64,000 bases of DNA from Paulownia fortunei (taxonomy: Eukaryota > Streptophyta > Magnoliopsida > Lamiales > Paulowniaceae), in the NCBI GenBank assembly GCA_019321725.1, contig CM033106.1:23620965-23684964 (forward strand). The letters are read 5' to 3'. Every line of letters begins with the position of its first letter. The first letter of the stretch is position 1. Position numbers and translations under genes: made by a program. Shown here one piece after another: positions 53,601-64,000 of the stretch. The notes below the pieces were generated by a model. It did not search any database and was not told where the DNA came from. It saw nothing but the letters and a program-made list of their open reading frames with translations.

Positions 53601-53795
53601 TTGATACAGGGTGTCATTTGTGAGACAGCAGATGAATTCCGGGGTAGTCTTGTAAACCCATTCTTGGCGGGGTTTTTGTATTCCTACGGTTCTCCAATAG
53701 GACCTACTTGGTCTTGTGTAGATGATGCTGTGCTCAGGGAGAAATATTACCCCAGCCCTTCAAAGAAGCTGTCAAAATCGGGAGAAGGTGCTTGA
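50612..53795 (+). pseudogene. PS1: FHA + PIN protein, PARALLEL SPINDLE 1-like, copy A (broken)
   Basis: Resembles FHA domain-containing protein PS1 of plants, which controls spindle orientation in male meiosis II (family knowledge). Exons by eye: 50612-50911, 51281-51492, 51592-52638, 52930-53065, 53158-53495, 53610-53795. FHA: GVGRHPDCNIKLEHPSISRF and, across intron 1, VHGTRISGK; both binding motifs are intact. The middle exon encodes a Ser/Glu-rich linker. PIN domain: WIMVVDTACLLNEKS, then TAADHILECALFF and LVLLSADVTLKIKAMAE. Lesions: three frame changes in exon 1 (near 50658, 50680 and 50785); TGA after QLDA in exon 2; TAG at 52315 and TGA at about 52368 in exon 3; acceptor AG changed to TG at 53157, where the related copies read AG; frame changes in exon 5; probable TGA at 53793, after which LILLHNSNFRQIT continues in frame. 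Transcription may persist, but no full protein can be made. Confidence 0.85.
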
Positions 53796-54354
53796 AGCTC
53801 AAAGCTCATACTGCTGCATAATTCCAATTTCAGGCAGATCACACCAGTCAGCCAAACACGCTGTATAAACTGCTCATTATCATCAAATTAGGATTTAACT
53901 AGATTCTTGTTCAAAATGTCGTTTCCAAACATGAATATATTCTCAATTTCTCGGTGCATTTAAATGACTGCTTTCTTTCTCAGAAGTTTCCACTATTAGT
54001 CTTCCTTTCATTTTCTGTATTTTTTTTTCTTGTGGTGCTTGAGGTTAACTACCACTGAAAGTCTTTCTTCTACTTTAATTAGGATGTAAAATTTCATTTG
54101 CCATGCATAATAAAACAAACTTATGGTATGAAATTATTGTAAATCATCACTTACCCAGGTCGCTGCTTCTTAAATATCATAAGTGGATACTGGAATGATG
54201 CAGTATCAGGTATGCAGTAGCCTTTCACTTGATAAAAGGAGACGGCAATATGGAACAATGTTTTAAGATAAAGAAAATTTTATTTGACTTGAAATTTCTT
54301 TGTATTATAAAGTTTAAGGTCCACTTTATTCTTCGTATTCTCATTCGATATTAT

Positions 54355-54505
54355 TTATCAATTGTATTATTTTATCCTTTTGTAATCTAATAATTGTATT
54401 ACTTTATCCTCTACAGTTTCAATTGCATCACTTTATCTCCTTGTACTTTCAATTGTATCACTTTACCCCCCTATAGTCTAATAATTGTATCACTTTATCC
54501 CCTAT
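54355..54505. repeat. ~31-bp minisatellite at the PS1 duplication edge
   Basis: Five diverged units of AATTGTATCACTTTATCC type, at about 54360, 54392, 54423, 54451 and 54483. The last unit touches the point where homology between PS1 copies A and B begins. Confidence 0.85.
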
Positions 54506-57215
54506 CTTCTGGTAAATTCTTTTTTCTTAACTCCTTCAGTATGCGTGTATTTGCACATGATATGTTAGGGTGATGGGTTTTTATATGACTGATGATAAAA
54601 CATCTTGATTCAGTAGCGGTTCTTGATTATGATATAAATCCTTTATATATGTAGTTGTGCATTGAAATTTGCTTGTGGTTTTGGTTGTTGGTTGTTGGTC
54701 TTGGATTTTTGGTTCTACACGGTCTGGAACCTGTCTCCCTCTTTTCTTCTCACACACACAAACATACACCCAGAGATTGATAGTGGATATGTAAGGACCC
54801 TACTATGTGCATGTATATATTTTGTTATGCACTATAATAAGGGTCTCTTTGCTGGAAATAATGCAATCTTTATTTTGATTCCTTATCATTATAGTATCTT
54901 CCTCCGCCTTTCCACTTGTGAAGTTCTGTGTGCAAATGCAGACGCATGGACTGAAACTTCTTATGGGGTTTCATTCCTGGCTGTGGATTTGTAATTTCTT
55001 CATCATTTCTTATAGTTATTGATCATTGTTGAATTTCTATACTTATGTCGATGCAAGCAGTACTTAGTTTTGCATGTGAATATGAATTTAGGATGCTAGT
55101 AAAAATCTTCACTTTTTCGTGATCTTTGACTAGAATATTTCTGTTTGGATTAGCATAGAGTTTTTTGTTCAGTGGCTATTGACCGAAAGCTTAGAATTCA
55201 GATAATTTCAGGTCTTTTAAGTTTGGTTGGCCATTTTGAAATCGTATTGTGCATGATCTGCACAGGATGTGTTTCTGTGTGTATTTGTGTTTGTGGGCCT
55301 AAAGATCTATGGGTTTTTTCAGACAAGGTGTTGCGATAGATAGGACAGTTGATCTGAGATGGGGCTTTGGGATTTCATTTGCTATTTCGGCACTATAATA
55401 CTATGATATAGCAAATTAAAAGTTCAATATGTGTCTGATTTTATGTATGCGTGTTTTATGTTTCAGCGCAGATTGAAGTTCCATTCAGCTGTTGCTTATG
55501 ATATGGACAACCGATTTGTGCCTCAAGGCTAGAACTGCTATTTCTTATGAGAATCTAGGTTCATCTGTGGAAAAAATGAATCAATCAGCAGCTCTCATGC
55601 CAGAAGACTGTATAATTCAATGATAAGTATCCAGCATCCAGATGTGTCAATTTGAAAAAAAGAAATAGCACTCCATAGGCCCATTTTCTCTCAGCAGATT
55701 CTCAAACGGTAACTCAAGCAGAAAATACTGAGACTTCTGGGATGAAATCAGAGAAAAGATCAACTCTGAGCTTTGGTCAAGGAGGGGAAAACCTGAAAGT
55801 GTTCTGATTGAAACCAGCCGAAGCAGAAGAAAGCGTGAAAGGATTAACGTGAGCTCGCAGGTTGATTCACTCGTCCATGAAAATTATGAAAGTGAATCAA
55901 TTTTGAAGGATCACTTTTTTAGTCCTGATCACGTTGAAAAAATCTTCACTCCAGAAAAGGAGAATACCTCTCCCAATCCTCCGCTAGTTAGATCCTTGAA
56001 GAGCAAAGGTGAAGAAACTTTGAAGAGAATCAATCTCAAACACTCCTACTTCTAGTGTGGATCAGTGGAAATCTTTCACTCAGACAAAGAGAATGTGATT
56101 CCACATTGTCGTCCGCTCAGATCCATGAAGAACACTGGAAACTGGAAGAAGTAAAACATCCAAAGTCATATAGATCATCACCCTTGAAAAAGGTTGTTAG
56201 TAGCAATATGCATCAAGAGGTAGCCATGCTTCCGTCTTTAGATAAAGTAAGTCAGCTTCAAAAGGTTCTTCAGGAATGGAAATCAACTATTTCTGGGTCC
56301 AAAAGTCATGGCAGCTTGAAGAAGCAGCTGACTGTATTAAAGACTAGAGCTAATAGTGACCTTTGTGGTCCTGTTCCTTAGAACTCCACAAGTAACAATA
56401 TGGCAAACTCAAAACCTTCCGTTCTTGAGGTCACTATGAGAGGCAGCAGATCTACCAGCTATCCCGAGTCTGAGGAGGTCAATCATTCACAGGTAAGTCA
56501 ATGGTGTGAGTTCATGCTCTCATATATTTAATTTTTATGCAGTGTCCAGTTTACTTTGCTTGAATTGATTGAATGTTTAATGCGTAGAGCAATGTGATTA
56601 GGTTTTTTTAAGACATTAGGAGTGCAGAGCAGCACTTTTTTTTTTTTTTTTCCAAAACAAAATATTTCCGTAGTTTTTAAATTTTCAAAATTTTGCTGCA
56701 TTTTCAAGCCTTTGTATGAAAATTTGCAGAATAATACTACAAAGGTGGAATGGACTATTATTGTTATAGACACGAGTTGCTTGGTGAACAAAAAGTTAAG
56801 GAAGGAGTTGCAACATCTTCGAGAACTATTGTAGCAGACACGAGTTGCTCGGTGAACAAAAAGTTAAGGAAGGAGTTGCAGAATCTTCGAGATCTGAAAG
56901 GGACTACATTGATTATTCCTAAAATTTGGTAATGACCTATTGTGATCTTTTGATACTTAATATCATTTGACAAAGTATGGCAAACTTTCTCTTCACTTTG
57001 ATTCTTGATGCTTTCTCATCCAGTTGTAAGGGAATTTGATTGCATGTTAAAATATGGAAGTTTGTCTCAAAGAACTACTCACTTTTTTGCGATAAATGTA
57101 TGTATGGTAATGAGAAATGGTGGATTTGAGCTCTGCAGAGAAAGGCAGGCTTATTCCACCAACCACCCGCTTCTCATGTGAGGACAAGCACATCCATTTT
57201 GTATGGTCTTCAGCT
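54503..57215 (+). pseudogene. PS1-like copy B, partial tandem duplicate without FHA
   Basis: Direct duplicate of copy A. It begins at the very end of exon 1 (TCTGGTAAATTCTTTTTTCTTAA matches A at 50907) and continues through intron 1. The FHA part of exon 2 is almost gone (remnant MDNRFVPQ, about 55504). Exon 3 (55530-56492) encodes MSSQVDSLVHENYESESILK, FTPEKENTSPN and QIHEEHWKLEEVKHPKSYRS. PIN exons at 56730-56933 (IIVIDTSCLVNKKLRKEL) and from 57024 (VREFDCM). Where A has the exon 3 stops, B has CAG and AGA, and B keeps the acceptor lost in A. B has its own frame changes, including a 68-bp internal duplication. It ends in the PIN domain at about 57215. Confidence 0.85.
56769..56904 (+). repeat. 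68-bp tandem duplication in copy B
   Basis: GACACGAGTTGCT.GGTGAAC starts at 56769 and again at 56837, and the rest of the unit through ATCTTCGAG also repeats. Copies A and C have a single unit. 68 is not a multiple of three, so it shifts the PIN frame. Confidence 0.9.
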
Positions 57216-57381
57216 TCATAGTGGCAATTTCGCTCGCAATTCTCCACCCTCTTTACCGGATTCAAAAGACAATGGTACAAGTCCAATTGTAGATCATTCT
57301 TTGACTTCAACCCGATTCTTCTACTCCTAGCAAGTCTGTTGTGCTGTCGTGCAAGTAAACTATATGGATGTAGTTGAGAAA

Positions 57382-57788
57382 ATACAGAATGGACGCTTGT
57401 CCTCACTAAACCAATGAGGAGAAGTGGGTAACTGATGGACTAAGCCTGCCTTCCTCTGCAGAGCTCAAATCTATCATTTTCATTACCATACATTCCTATT
57501 GTTGCAAAAAAGTAAGTAATTCTTTGAGACAAACTTCCATATGTTTAACATGCAATCCAATTCCCTTACAACTGAGTGAGAAAGCATCAAGAATCAAAGT
57601 GCAGAGAAAAATTTCCATGTTTTGTCAAAATGATATTATCAAAAGATTACATATAGTTCATTACCAAATTCTAGAAATAATCAATTTAGTCCCTTTTTGA
57701 CCTCGAAGATGCTGCAACTCCTTCCCTAGACTTTTTGTTCACCAAGCAACATGTGTCTACTGCAATAGTCATAGTCTATTTCACCCTT
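57382..57788 (-). pseudogene. PS1-like copy C, inverted PIN fragment
   Basis: Minus-strand piece with the PIN start (TVAVDTCCLVNKKS-like, frames broken), the intron with its CTCAG|TTGTAAGGG acceptor, the RELDCM exon and the GAGGAAGGCAGGCTTAGTCC region. It shares some bases with A against B (AAGTCTAGG) and others with B against A (GAAGGAG), so it is a third copy and not a recent mirror of B. Confidence 0.8.
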
Positions 57789-59353
57789 CTAAACAATTCT
57801 CCCGTAAAATCATAAATGATGTTTTGCATTCACGGAGAGCATTAAAAACTGAGGCAATATCTTATTAAGAGCCATTGAAGTTGATAATCCATTGACATTT
57901 CACAGTAAGTGGGTAAAAAGAGATTCTTTTTATGTAAATTTGAACCAGTGTTGGTTGAGTTCTATTTATGAATAAGTTTTTTTTTTTTTTTTTTTGGATT
58001 TTCTATTGCAATATATATAAGGGTGTAATGGTAAAATCACATAAAACATACAGAAAATTGTATCCACATGAGAACTAGATTGTCACAAAGTTTCAGAACT
58101 TAAGGTGGCCGATTTAAGAGCATTCTACTTAACTTATCTATATTGCATGATTTTGTTAAGCATATTTTTTTCCTTCACAAATGTAGAATGCAATTTTTGT
58201 ATGTTTTAAATTTATTTACTTGATTCATTTTATATTATTGCCTATGTGGAATTGACATGGCATCCTAGTTAGTTAAATATGGGACGTAAAAATGTTGGTA
58301 TTTAATACATACGAGTATATTATGATTTTTTGTAAGACGTACAGTAAAATATAAATGTAAAAGAATTGTTTGGTAGCAAAAATATAATTTATTTTAATAT
58401 GGATTGTATTTGTATGTATTTTAAAATTATGCAAGAATTCAAGTTATCATCCACTTTCAATTAGGGGGTTTAGACTGTTGTTTTTCAATTATGACAGTTG
58501 TTTTTCATATTACTATTGTTTAATATTTTCCACAATGTCTCCAATTTCTTAGGTTTAGGGTTTACCATTACCATAAACTTTTATCAATTTAATTTTTATT
58601 CTAAATGTTTAAGTCATGTCAGCTTTATGGATTATTATTACCATAAATTTTCACCAATTTAATTTTTTTTTCCAAATTTTAAATAGTTTGGGCTTAGGAT
58701 TTGCAATTAGTTGCTATTTCTAAGTGTTTCTGCATGTTTATATATTTTTTATGTTGTGAGTGTGTTTAGTAAATGAAATTATGTGTATGCATAGTATTTG
58801 AAACTGTGACTGTGAATTGTGTGTTTAGTAAAGAAATAGAACCCCTGTAATTTGATTAACTATGTATGTATGTTTAATGTGATTATATGTTATTATTGAT
58901 TAATTTATACATGATTAAATAATACTGGTCAGTTGTTAATTGGTGTGGTTTTTCATTTATAATAATGGTTTATATGTTTTTCTTGATTGTGAATCATTGA
59001 ATTGAGGATTTTCTGTGAATCATTGAATGGTGAGGGTGCAACTGTTGATGGACTTTTATTTATATCAATGGTTCATATGTTCTTTTGGGTTATTTGTGAA
59101 TTATTTAATAGTGATGATGGTTGAGGGGAATTTATAAAGGGTGATAGAAAGGTAATAATTGCTGGGAAAATGGGTGGTGGCAGATTAGTGGAGGGTTGAG
59201 GGGTGATGGAGGGTGCAGATTGATAATGAGGGTTGAGGATTTAAGTTGAATATTATTACAATGACTAGTGCGAACAAAGTCCAGATACATGCTTCAGTTG
59301 TTGATTGGTATCAATTTTAACTTTCAGGTAATAGTTAACAATAGTCCCTTCGA
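57789..59353. other. AT-rich region with a dispersed repeat, no gene
   Basis: No gene. The block 58040-58270 matches 37495-37790. The rest is AT-rich with a G-rich stretch of GGTGG/GAGGG phrases near 59160-59240, without further signal. Confidence 0.5.
58040..58270 (+). repeat. Dispersed repeat, copy 2
   Basis: Same family and orientation as 37495-37790, 20.5 kb away. Shared blocks are ACATGAGAACTAGATTG, TTGCATG.TTTTGTTAAGCA and TGTAGAATGCAATTTTT. Confidence 0.65.
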
Positions 59354-59593
59354 CAAGATGGTTGGACTAAGCAGGATGAACTCAAGTTTCTTGACATGCT
59401 GAATCCAACATATGCCATATCTTTTGGGGTGGAGGCTAAGAATAACATTTGGGAGAGGTGGTTTTACCAGTACGAAACTAAATCCATTTGGGAAGGAATA
59501 TACAACAAAATGAATTGGCCTACTTGGAAATTTTCAATTGAATAAATAAAGGCTAAGTTTGATAGGTTATGTACTCAGATATACAAAGTTTAA
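59354..59593 (+). pseudogene. Myb/SANT-like domain relic
   Basis: Frame QDGWTKQDELKFLDMLNPTY, then FGVEAKNNIWERWFYQYETK, KMNWPTWKFSIE, a stop, and IKAKFDRLCTQIYK. The layout (WT..ELKFLD..., W, and a final K-x-K-F-D-R-L) resembles the Myb/SANT-like domain of plant transposon-linked proteins. One stop interrupts it and no partner exon is seen. The assignment is tentative. Confidence 0.4.
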
Positions 59594-60189
59594 TGCAGTC
59601 CTTTCTCAACTCTGGATTCATTAGGATAGAACAATGAATAATATTTCTACTTCTAATTTATTTTGAAATTCATATCTTCAGGTATCGTTTGTTATTTATT
59701 TTAAGTGAAGTATGTCATATGGTTTAGGAAATTCATATGGTTAATTTCTTACTTCTATTATGATAGTTGCATCCAAATGCTTGATTTATTGATTTGACTT
59801 TTGTTCGATTAGACCAGATGTGGCACAAGTATTAAACCCACCACCTTTACCACACTCTGTTTTCTAAAACTGCAACATTATTATCTCCTAAGTAATTTTT
59901 ATGGTTGTGCTATCTAATATTATTTTGGTTGTTGGTTGATTTTACCGATTGGTCTCTCCTTTTTTAGGGATATGGTCTTTTGGTAGTTTTATCAGCTTTT
60001 GAGATGAATTTTAGATGTGGATTTTGATAAAATTATTTATGTAGTTGGATATGAATTTATTTGGTATTTGTTTTATACATGGAAATGAATAAAAAAATTA
60101 TTTGACATTTATGAGGTATTTTATGTGGTACTAAGTAGATACTAAGCAAACAATTATACAATATATCTTGAGTAAATATGTTGTGTCAA

Positions 60190-63060
60190 GCATGCAACAC
60201 TCTATATTGTTGTGCGCCACATATTAAGGTAAATTAGGCCTTAATGTACATACAATATTGAATGCACAAAAATGTAGTACTAAACGCTGATGTTGTGGTT
60301 CTAAGTGTTATAGGTAGTAGTTTGTTAATATTTACACATATGAGCCTCTTGGTTCATGTAAAACAACATAATTTACTATTGCAAGTTGTATATAATTGTT
60401 GTACACAACAATGTTGAGGCATGTCAGGCCTTTAAATATACACAACATCGAGTGTATATAAGCATGATACTAATGTCTACTACTTTTACTGCAATAAGTA
60501 AATAAATATAAAGACATATGGTATTTTTTATTGTACGATAAAATAATATAGAATTTAGTTGTTTTATTCCCATTTGACCATGATAACATTAATTTCTAGT
60601 CATATGATGAATAAAATCATTCACCTTGCTTATGGAAGAACATTCAAGTAAATGAGAATTATCATATTCGATGTCACTTTATACTAGTATCCATGAGTTT
60701 ATGACTTACTGAGTGTAAGTAGTTTTTTTTTCAAATATTCACATAGGAATCTATGGATCATGTTAAACAATATAGTTTACCATTGTTGATTGTAATAAAG
60801 TTGTTGTACATAACATATTGATGTAAATTAGGCCTAAAAACACTAGGAACATCGAGTGCACAAAAACATGGTACTAAATGTTCTGTGTTACTAAATGTTG
60901 TACTCTTTAGTACTTTTTATTGCGATAGGATACTAATTGTAAAGGCATATGATATTTTTTGTTGTATGTAAAATAATACAAAGTTTTCTTATTTTATTCT
61001 CATTTGACCATGATAACATGATTTTCTAGTCCTATGTTGAATACAATCATTCACCATAACTTATGGAGGAATATTTAAGTGAGTTGGAGTTATCATATTC
61101 GATTTGTTTTACACTAATGTCAATGAAAACATGACTAATTAGGTGTAAGTAGTTTGTTTTTAAATATTTAACACACGAGTCTTATAAGTCATGTAAAACA
61201 ACATAATTTACCGTTATAAATTGTATTAAAGTTGTTGTACATAATATATTCCGGTAAATTAGGCATTAGAATATACAGTAGCGAGTGCACATAAGCATGA
61301 TACTACTGGTATGATTGATATGCATGAATGGAGTAAGAATGAAATTGGCATTTTCAAATCCATTCTTAAATACATGACTGATATAATTTAGTATTAGAAA
61401 TATTCATTTTCAAATGAATGACCATTCATAAAAGAATGGATTTAGCCATTCATTTCCTCCCTCATGGGTTTAACCATTTTCAATCAATTAGGAATGAACC
61501 TCTATTTATTTTTGATAAAACTATTATCCTAAACTACACAAACATGTTTCACAAAAATTAGAAATGACGAGTTGGGTCAAGTTTGGCAAAATCAAACTCA
61601 TTAAGATTTTTATGAATCCGAACCCAAACTCGACTCAAACCCGAGAGTTTGGGTTGGACCTATTAGACCTGATATATAATTTTAAAATATTAAAAAAATA
61701 TTTTTTAAAAAGTAATATTACCATAATTTTCTAAATATGAGAAAATGATATTATCAACAAATAACTAATTATTTAACTTATATATATACATATTTCAATT
61801 TTTAAAAAATTAAAATTTTTAAATATACTTGTTACTTTTATATATTTAACTATTTATTAATATTATATTATTATTTTAATTTATAAGATTATTATACTTA
61901 TATTTTATGAATACATATAAATATTATGTTTTTTTTCATATATATATAAATATATATCACATAAATACATATATAATAAATAAAAAAATATATACAATAT
62001 TTTAAAAGATCGAGTTAGGGTCAAGTTCAGGTCTTAAAACTAAAATATGAGATTAATCTCAAGATCCATTTGTAGTTTCAAAATATACTCCAAACGAGGG
62101 GGGTTCAGGTGGTTCAAGTTTTATTCAGACCCATTATATCCCCAATAAATTTGAACCAATACAAAAAATTATTTTATTTTTCTGCATTTTCTTCTTCAAC
62201 TCTTTATCTCAATCCAATCAATAATAAAAAAGAATATAAAGTAATTTTATGTGTTGTTTTTTTAATAAAAAATATTAATATAAGTGTGAGATTTTATATA
62301 TATATATGTATATATTAACACTGACTAAAATTATAACAAACTTACTGTACATAATATATCAGATAATAATTTTATTCTTAAAATTTTCTACTGAAGGGTG
62401 ATTTTGTCATAAAAAATACTTTTATTTCATTTTTACTATTTATTTTTAATTACAAATAATGGGAATGGATCAAGCCAGAAATGATAATTCCGTTCATTCT
62501 TCATTATTTATACATAAAAGCGTGAGAAATATTATACTCATATAATTCCTTTCATATTATTATTTTATTCCTAATTTCATTTCATTTCTATTTAATTTCA
62601 TTCCTAATTTCATTTCATTTCTATTTAATTTCATTCCTGCATACTAATCGGTCCTTAAATTTTCTATGGAGTGGTACTAAATTTCCTTTTTTGCAGTACT
62701 TTTTATTGCAATGTGGTACTAAATGTAAATGCATATGATTGTTTTTTAGTATGACAAAACAATATAGAGGTTTTTTTTTTTTTAAAAACCATGATAACAA
62801 AAAACTCTTGTCCTATGATGAGTATATTGTATATTCATTCATTATATCTTGTAGAAGAACATTTAAGTGAATAAGAGTTCTCACACTCGATATTGCTTTA
62901 TACAAGTGTCAATGAGAATATGACTTATTGGGTACAAGTAATTTTAAATATTTAAACGCACGAGTCCATTGAATCATGTAAAATTACATAAATTGTCCTT
63001 GTAAATTGTATCAAAGTTGTTGTATACAACATATTGAAGCAAATTAGATTCAACTCTTCA
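60190..63060. repeat. ~430-bp tandem repeat family, interrupted
   Basis: Diverged units recur in the same orientation. GTTGTACA(T/C)A..ATATT...GTAAATTAGGC lies at about 60399, 60805, 61233 and 63020 (partial at 60205). CATTTGACCATGATAACAT lies at 60571 and 61001, with a worn form near 62783. Spacing is 404-430 bases except where a 1.35-kb insertion sits in the last unit. Confidence 0.85.
61308..62654. mobile_element. 1.35-kb TIR element inserted in the tandem array
   Basis: The left end GGTATGATTGATATGCATGA is an imperfect inverted match to the right end (reverse complement GGACCGATTAGTATGCAGGA). The length agrees with the extra ~1355 bases between repeat units. The inside is AT-rich and non-coding, with a 33-base tandem duplication of TTCCTAATTTCATTTCATTT at about 62568-62635. 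No target duplication is clear; superfamily not assigned. Confidence 0.6.
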
Positions 63061-64000
63061 GTATGATATATTAGATATGTGAATTCAGTATATTTTGGAA
63101 TAAGGATGTGGTGCTAAACCTTCAATTTTGTATAGAACCTATAATACACTAATCTATAAATTTAGATATTCGCAACATTAACCATCCAAATAATATTGAT
63201 TAGTCGTTCATATTACACAACTTTCCATAAAAAATTATTATTCAAAACATCGAGGCTGGAAATAAGTGTCTAGGCTTCTAAAAGCTAAACATTAGTAAAC
63301 TAGTCTTGAACTTTAACGCTATGTTTAGAATAAGGAATTTGATAAGGAAAAAAACAAAGGAAAAGGCAAAGATGCAAACATTAAAGCACAAAGTTACATT
63401 ATTTGAAGTGTGAAATAAAAAATCCTTACATCATTTGAAGTGTGAAATAAAAAATCTTTAATATTTTTTCTCACTATAATTTAAAGTTCGAACATGATGT
63501 AAGAAATACAATAGAGGTTATGAAAATTCTAAAAAGCATTAATGATAACCGCATCCTCTACATCAAATTCAATTGTGATTGAAGTAATCTGCTTAACAAT
63601 ATTTGGGGAGTTGAAAAGATGAATCACACTTGTGAACTTTGAGCTCAAACCTATCACATTTATTGGTACTTCCACCACATGATGTGATGATATGTCGAAC
63701 ATTAATAGATATTCTCATTTTTTGTGACACAAACTCTAACTATAGCGATTGAAGTAAACTGCTTAACAGTGCTTGGGGAGTTAAAAAAATCAATTGTGAA
63801 CTCGGAGCTCAAACCTATCCCATGCACTAGTATCTTTACTAGACTAACTAGGGGTGATGTGTAGAATACTAATAGAGATTCTCACTTTTATTCTTGTGTC
63901 CACGGAGCAAGGCAACACAAACTTTCACAAGATTCTTCACATGGAAGAGAGAGTCATACAAGCTTGTGAATATTCGCCCTGTAGTCACATGTCATTACCG
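63061..64000. other. Window end: duplicated non-coding sequence, no gene
   Basis: Two related units of about 170 bases, with GATTGAAGTAA.CTGCTTAAC at 63577 and 63747, then TTGGGGAGTT and GAGCTCAAACCTATC. A smaller duplication (ATTTGAAGTGTGAAATAAAA) lies at 63400 and 63433. No family recognised; it may belong to a repeat that continues past the window. Confidence 0.5.

Larger units (their letters stand above)
56741..57788. repeat. Large inverted repeat of PS1 PIN sequence
   Basis: Left arm 56741-57215 (end of copy B) and right arm 57382-57788 (copy C, reversed), spacer about 166 bases. The arms run from AAAGGTGGAATGGACTATTA through GTAAGGGAATT.GATTGCATGTTAAA to GAGGACAAGC..CATT.TGTAT. Arm lengths are 475 and 407; the 68-base difference equals the small duplication in the left arm. 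The arms are similar but not identical. Confidence 0.9.

Noticed and set aside
54662..54994. 110-residue plus-strand frame
   Set aside because: Falls in the duplicated intron 1 of PS1 copy B; the matching part of copy A is intronic.
57047..57406. 119-residue minus-strand frame
   Set aside because: Antisense of the left hairpin arm and the spacer; no protein motif.

Overview
This is a stretch of an AT-rich eudicot nuclear genome. The evidence is spliced plant genes with GT-AG introns (an F-box/phloem protein 2 gene, a RING-PHD gene, and PARALLEL SPINDLE 1-like sequences), plant retrotransposon lineages (Ty1-copia, Tat-like Ty3-gypsy with 'TGGCGCCGTCTGTGGG'-like primer sites), and a Mutator-like transposase next to a plant mobile domain. 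The species cannot be named from the sequence. Only two loci look like ordinary host genes; most of the rest is decayed transposons, tandem repeats and gene duplicates.

Layout. 1-5.2 kb: minus-strand RING + PHD gene with an acidic/basic N-terminal half, a 5'UTR intron and a TATA box; one base is missing inside the RING motif. 5.2-10 kb: AT-rich intergenic DNA with microsatellites. 10-17.5 kb: old, complete-looking but dead Ty1-copia element (two LTRs, PBS, relics of integrase, reverse transcriptase and RNase H). 17.5-26 kb: repeat debris with two truncated Tat-like gypsy elements (one per strand). 26.2-27.8 kb: a terminal-inverted-repeat (TIR) element holding an exon-like piece and a G-rich run. 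28.0-29.2 kb: intact three-exon F-box PP2-B gene, minus strand. 29.2-40.4 kb: gene-free, with a LINE RNase H relic and small tandem duplications.

40.4-50.4 kb: a decayed Mutator-like element (MULE). Its left end carries two nested hairpins. A short GCG-rich first exon follows, then a 3.1-kb intron filled by a ~195-bp AT-rich satellite, then transposase relics (MuDR domain, DDE core, SWIM finger) and a decayed plant mobile domain gene. Its right end, also hairpin-bearing, stops about 160 bp before the start codon of the next gene.

50.6-57.8 kb: three PARALLEL SPINDLE 1-like (FHA + PIN domain) sequences. Copy A has the full exon order but many lesions. Copy B is a direct partial duplicate without the FHA domain. 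Copy C is a PIN-region piece inverted against B, so B and C form an inverted repeat of about 0.4 kb arms around a ~166-bp spacer. A transcript across it would fold into a long hairpin, a possible small-RNA source aimed at PS1-type mRNAs. 57.8-64 kb: AT-rich DNA with a Myb/SANT-like relic, a ~430-bp tandem repeat family split by a 1.35-kb TIR element, and a small duplication at the end.

The most interesting area is 40-58 kb: the MULE with a satellite-filled intron, directly beside a PS1 family that was duplicated, broken and folded into a hairpin-forming arrangement.
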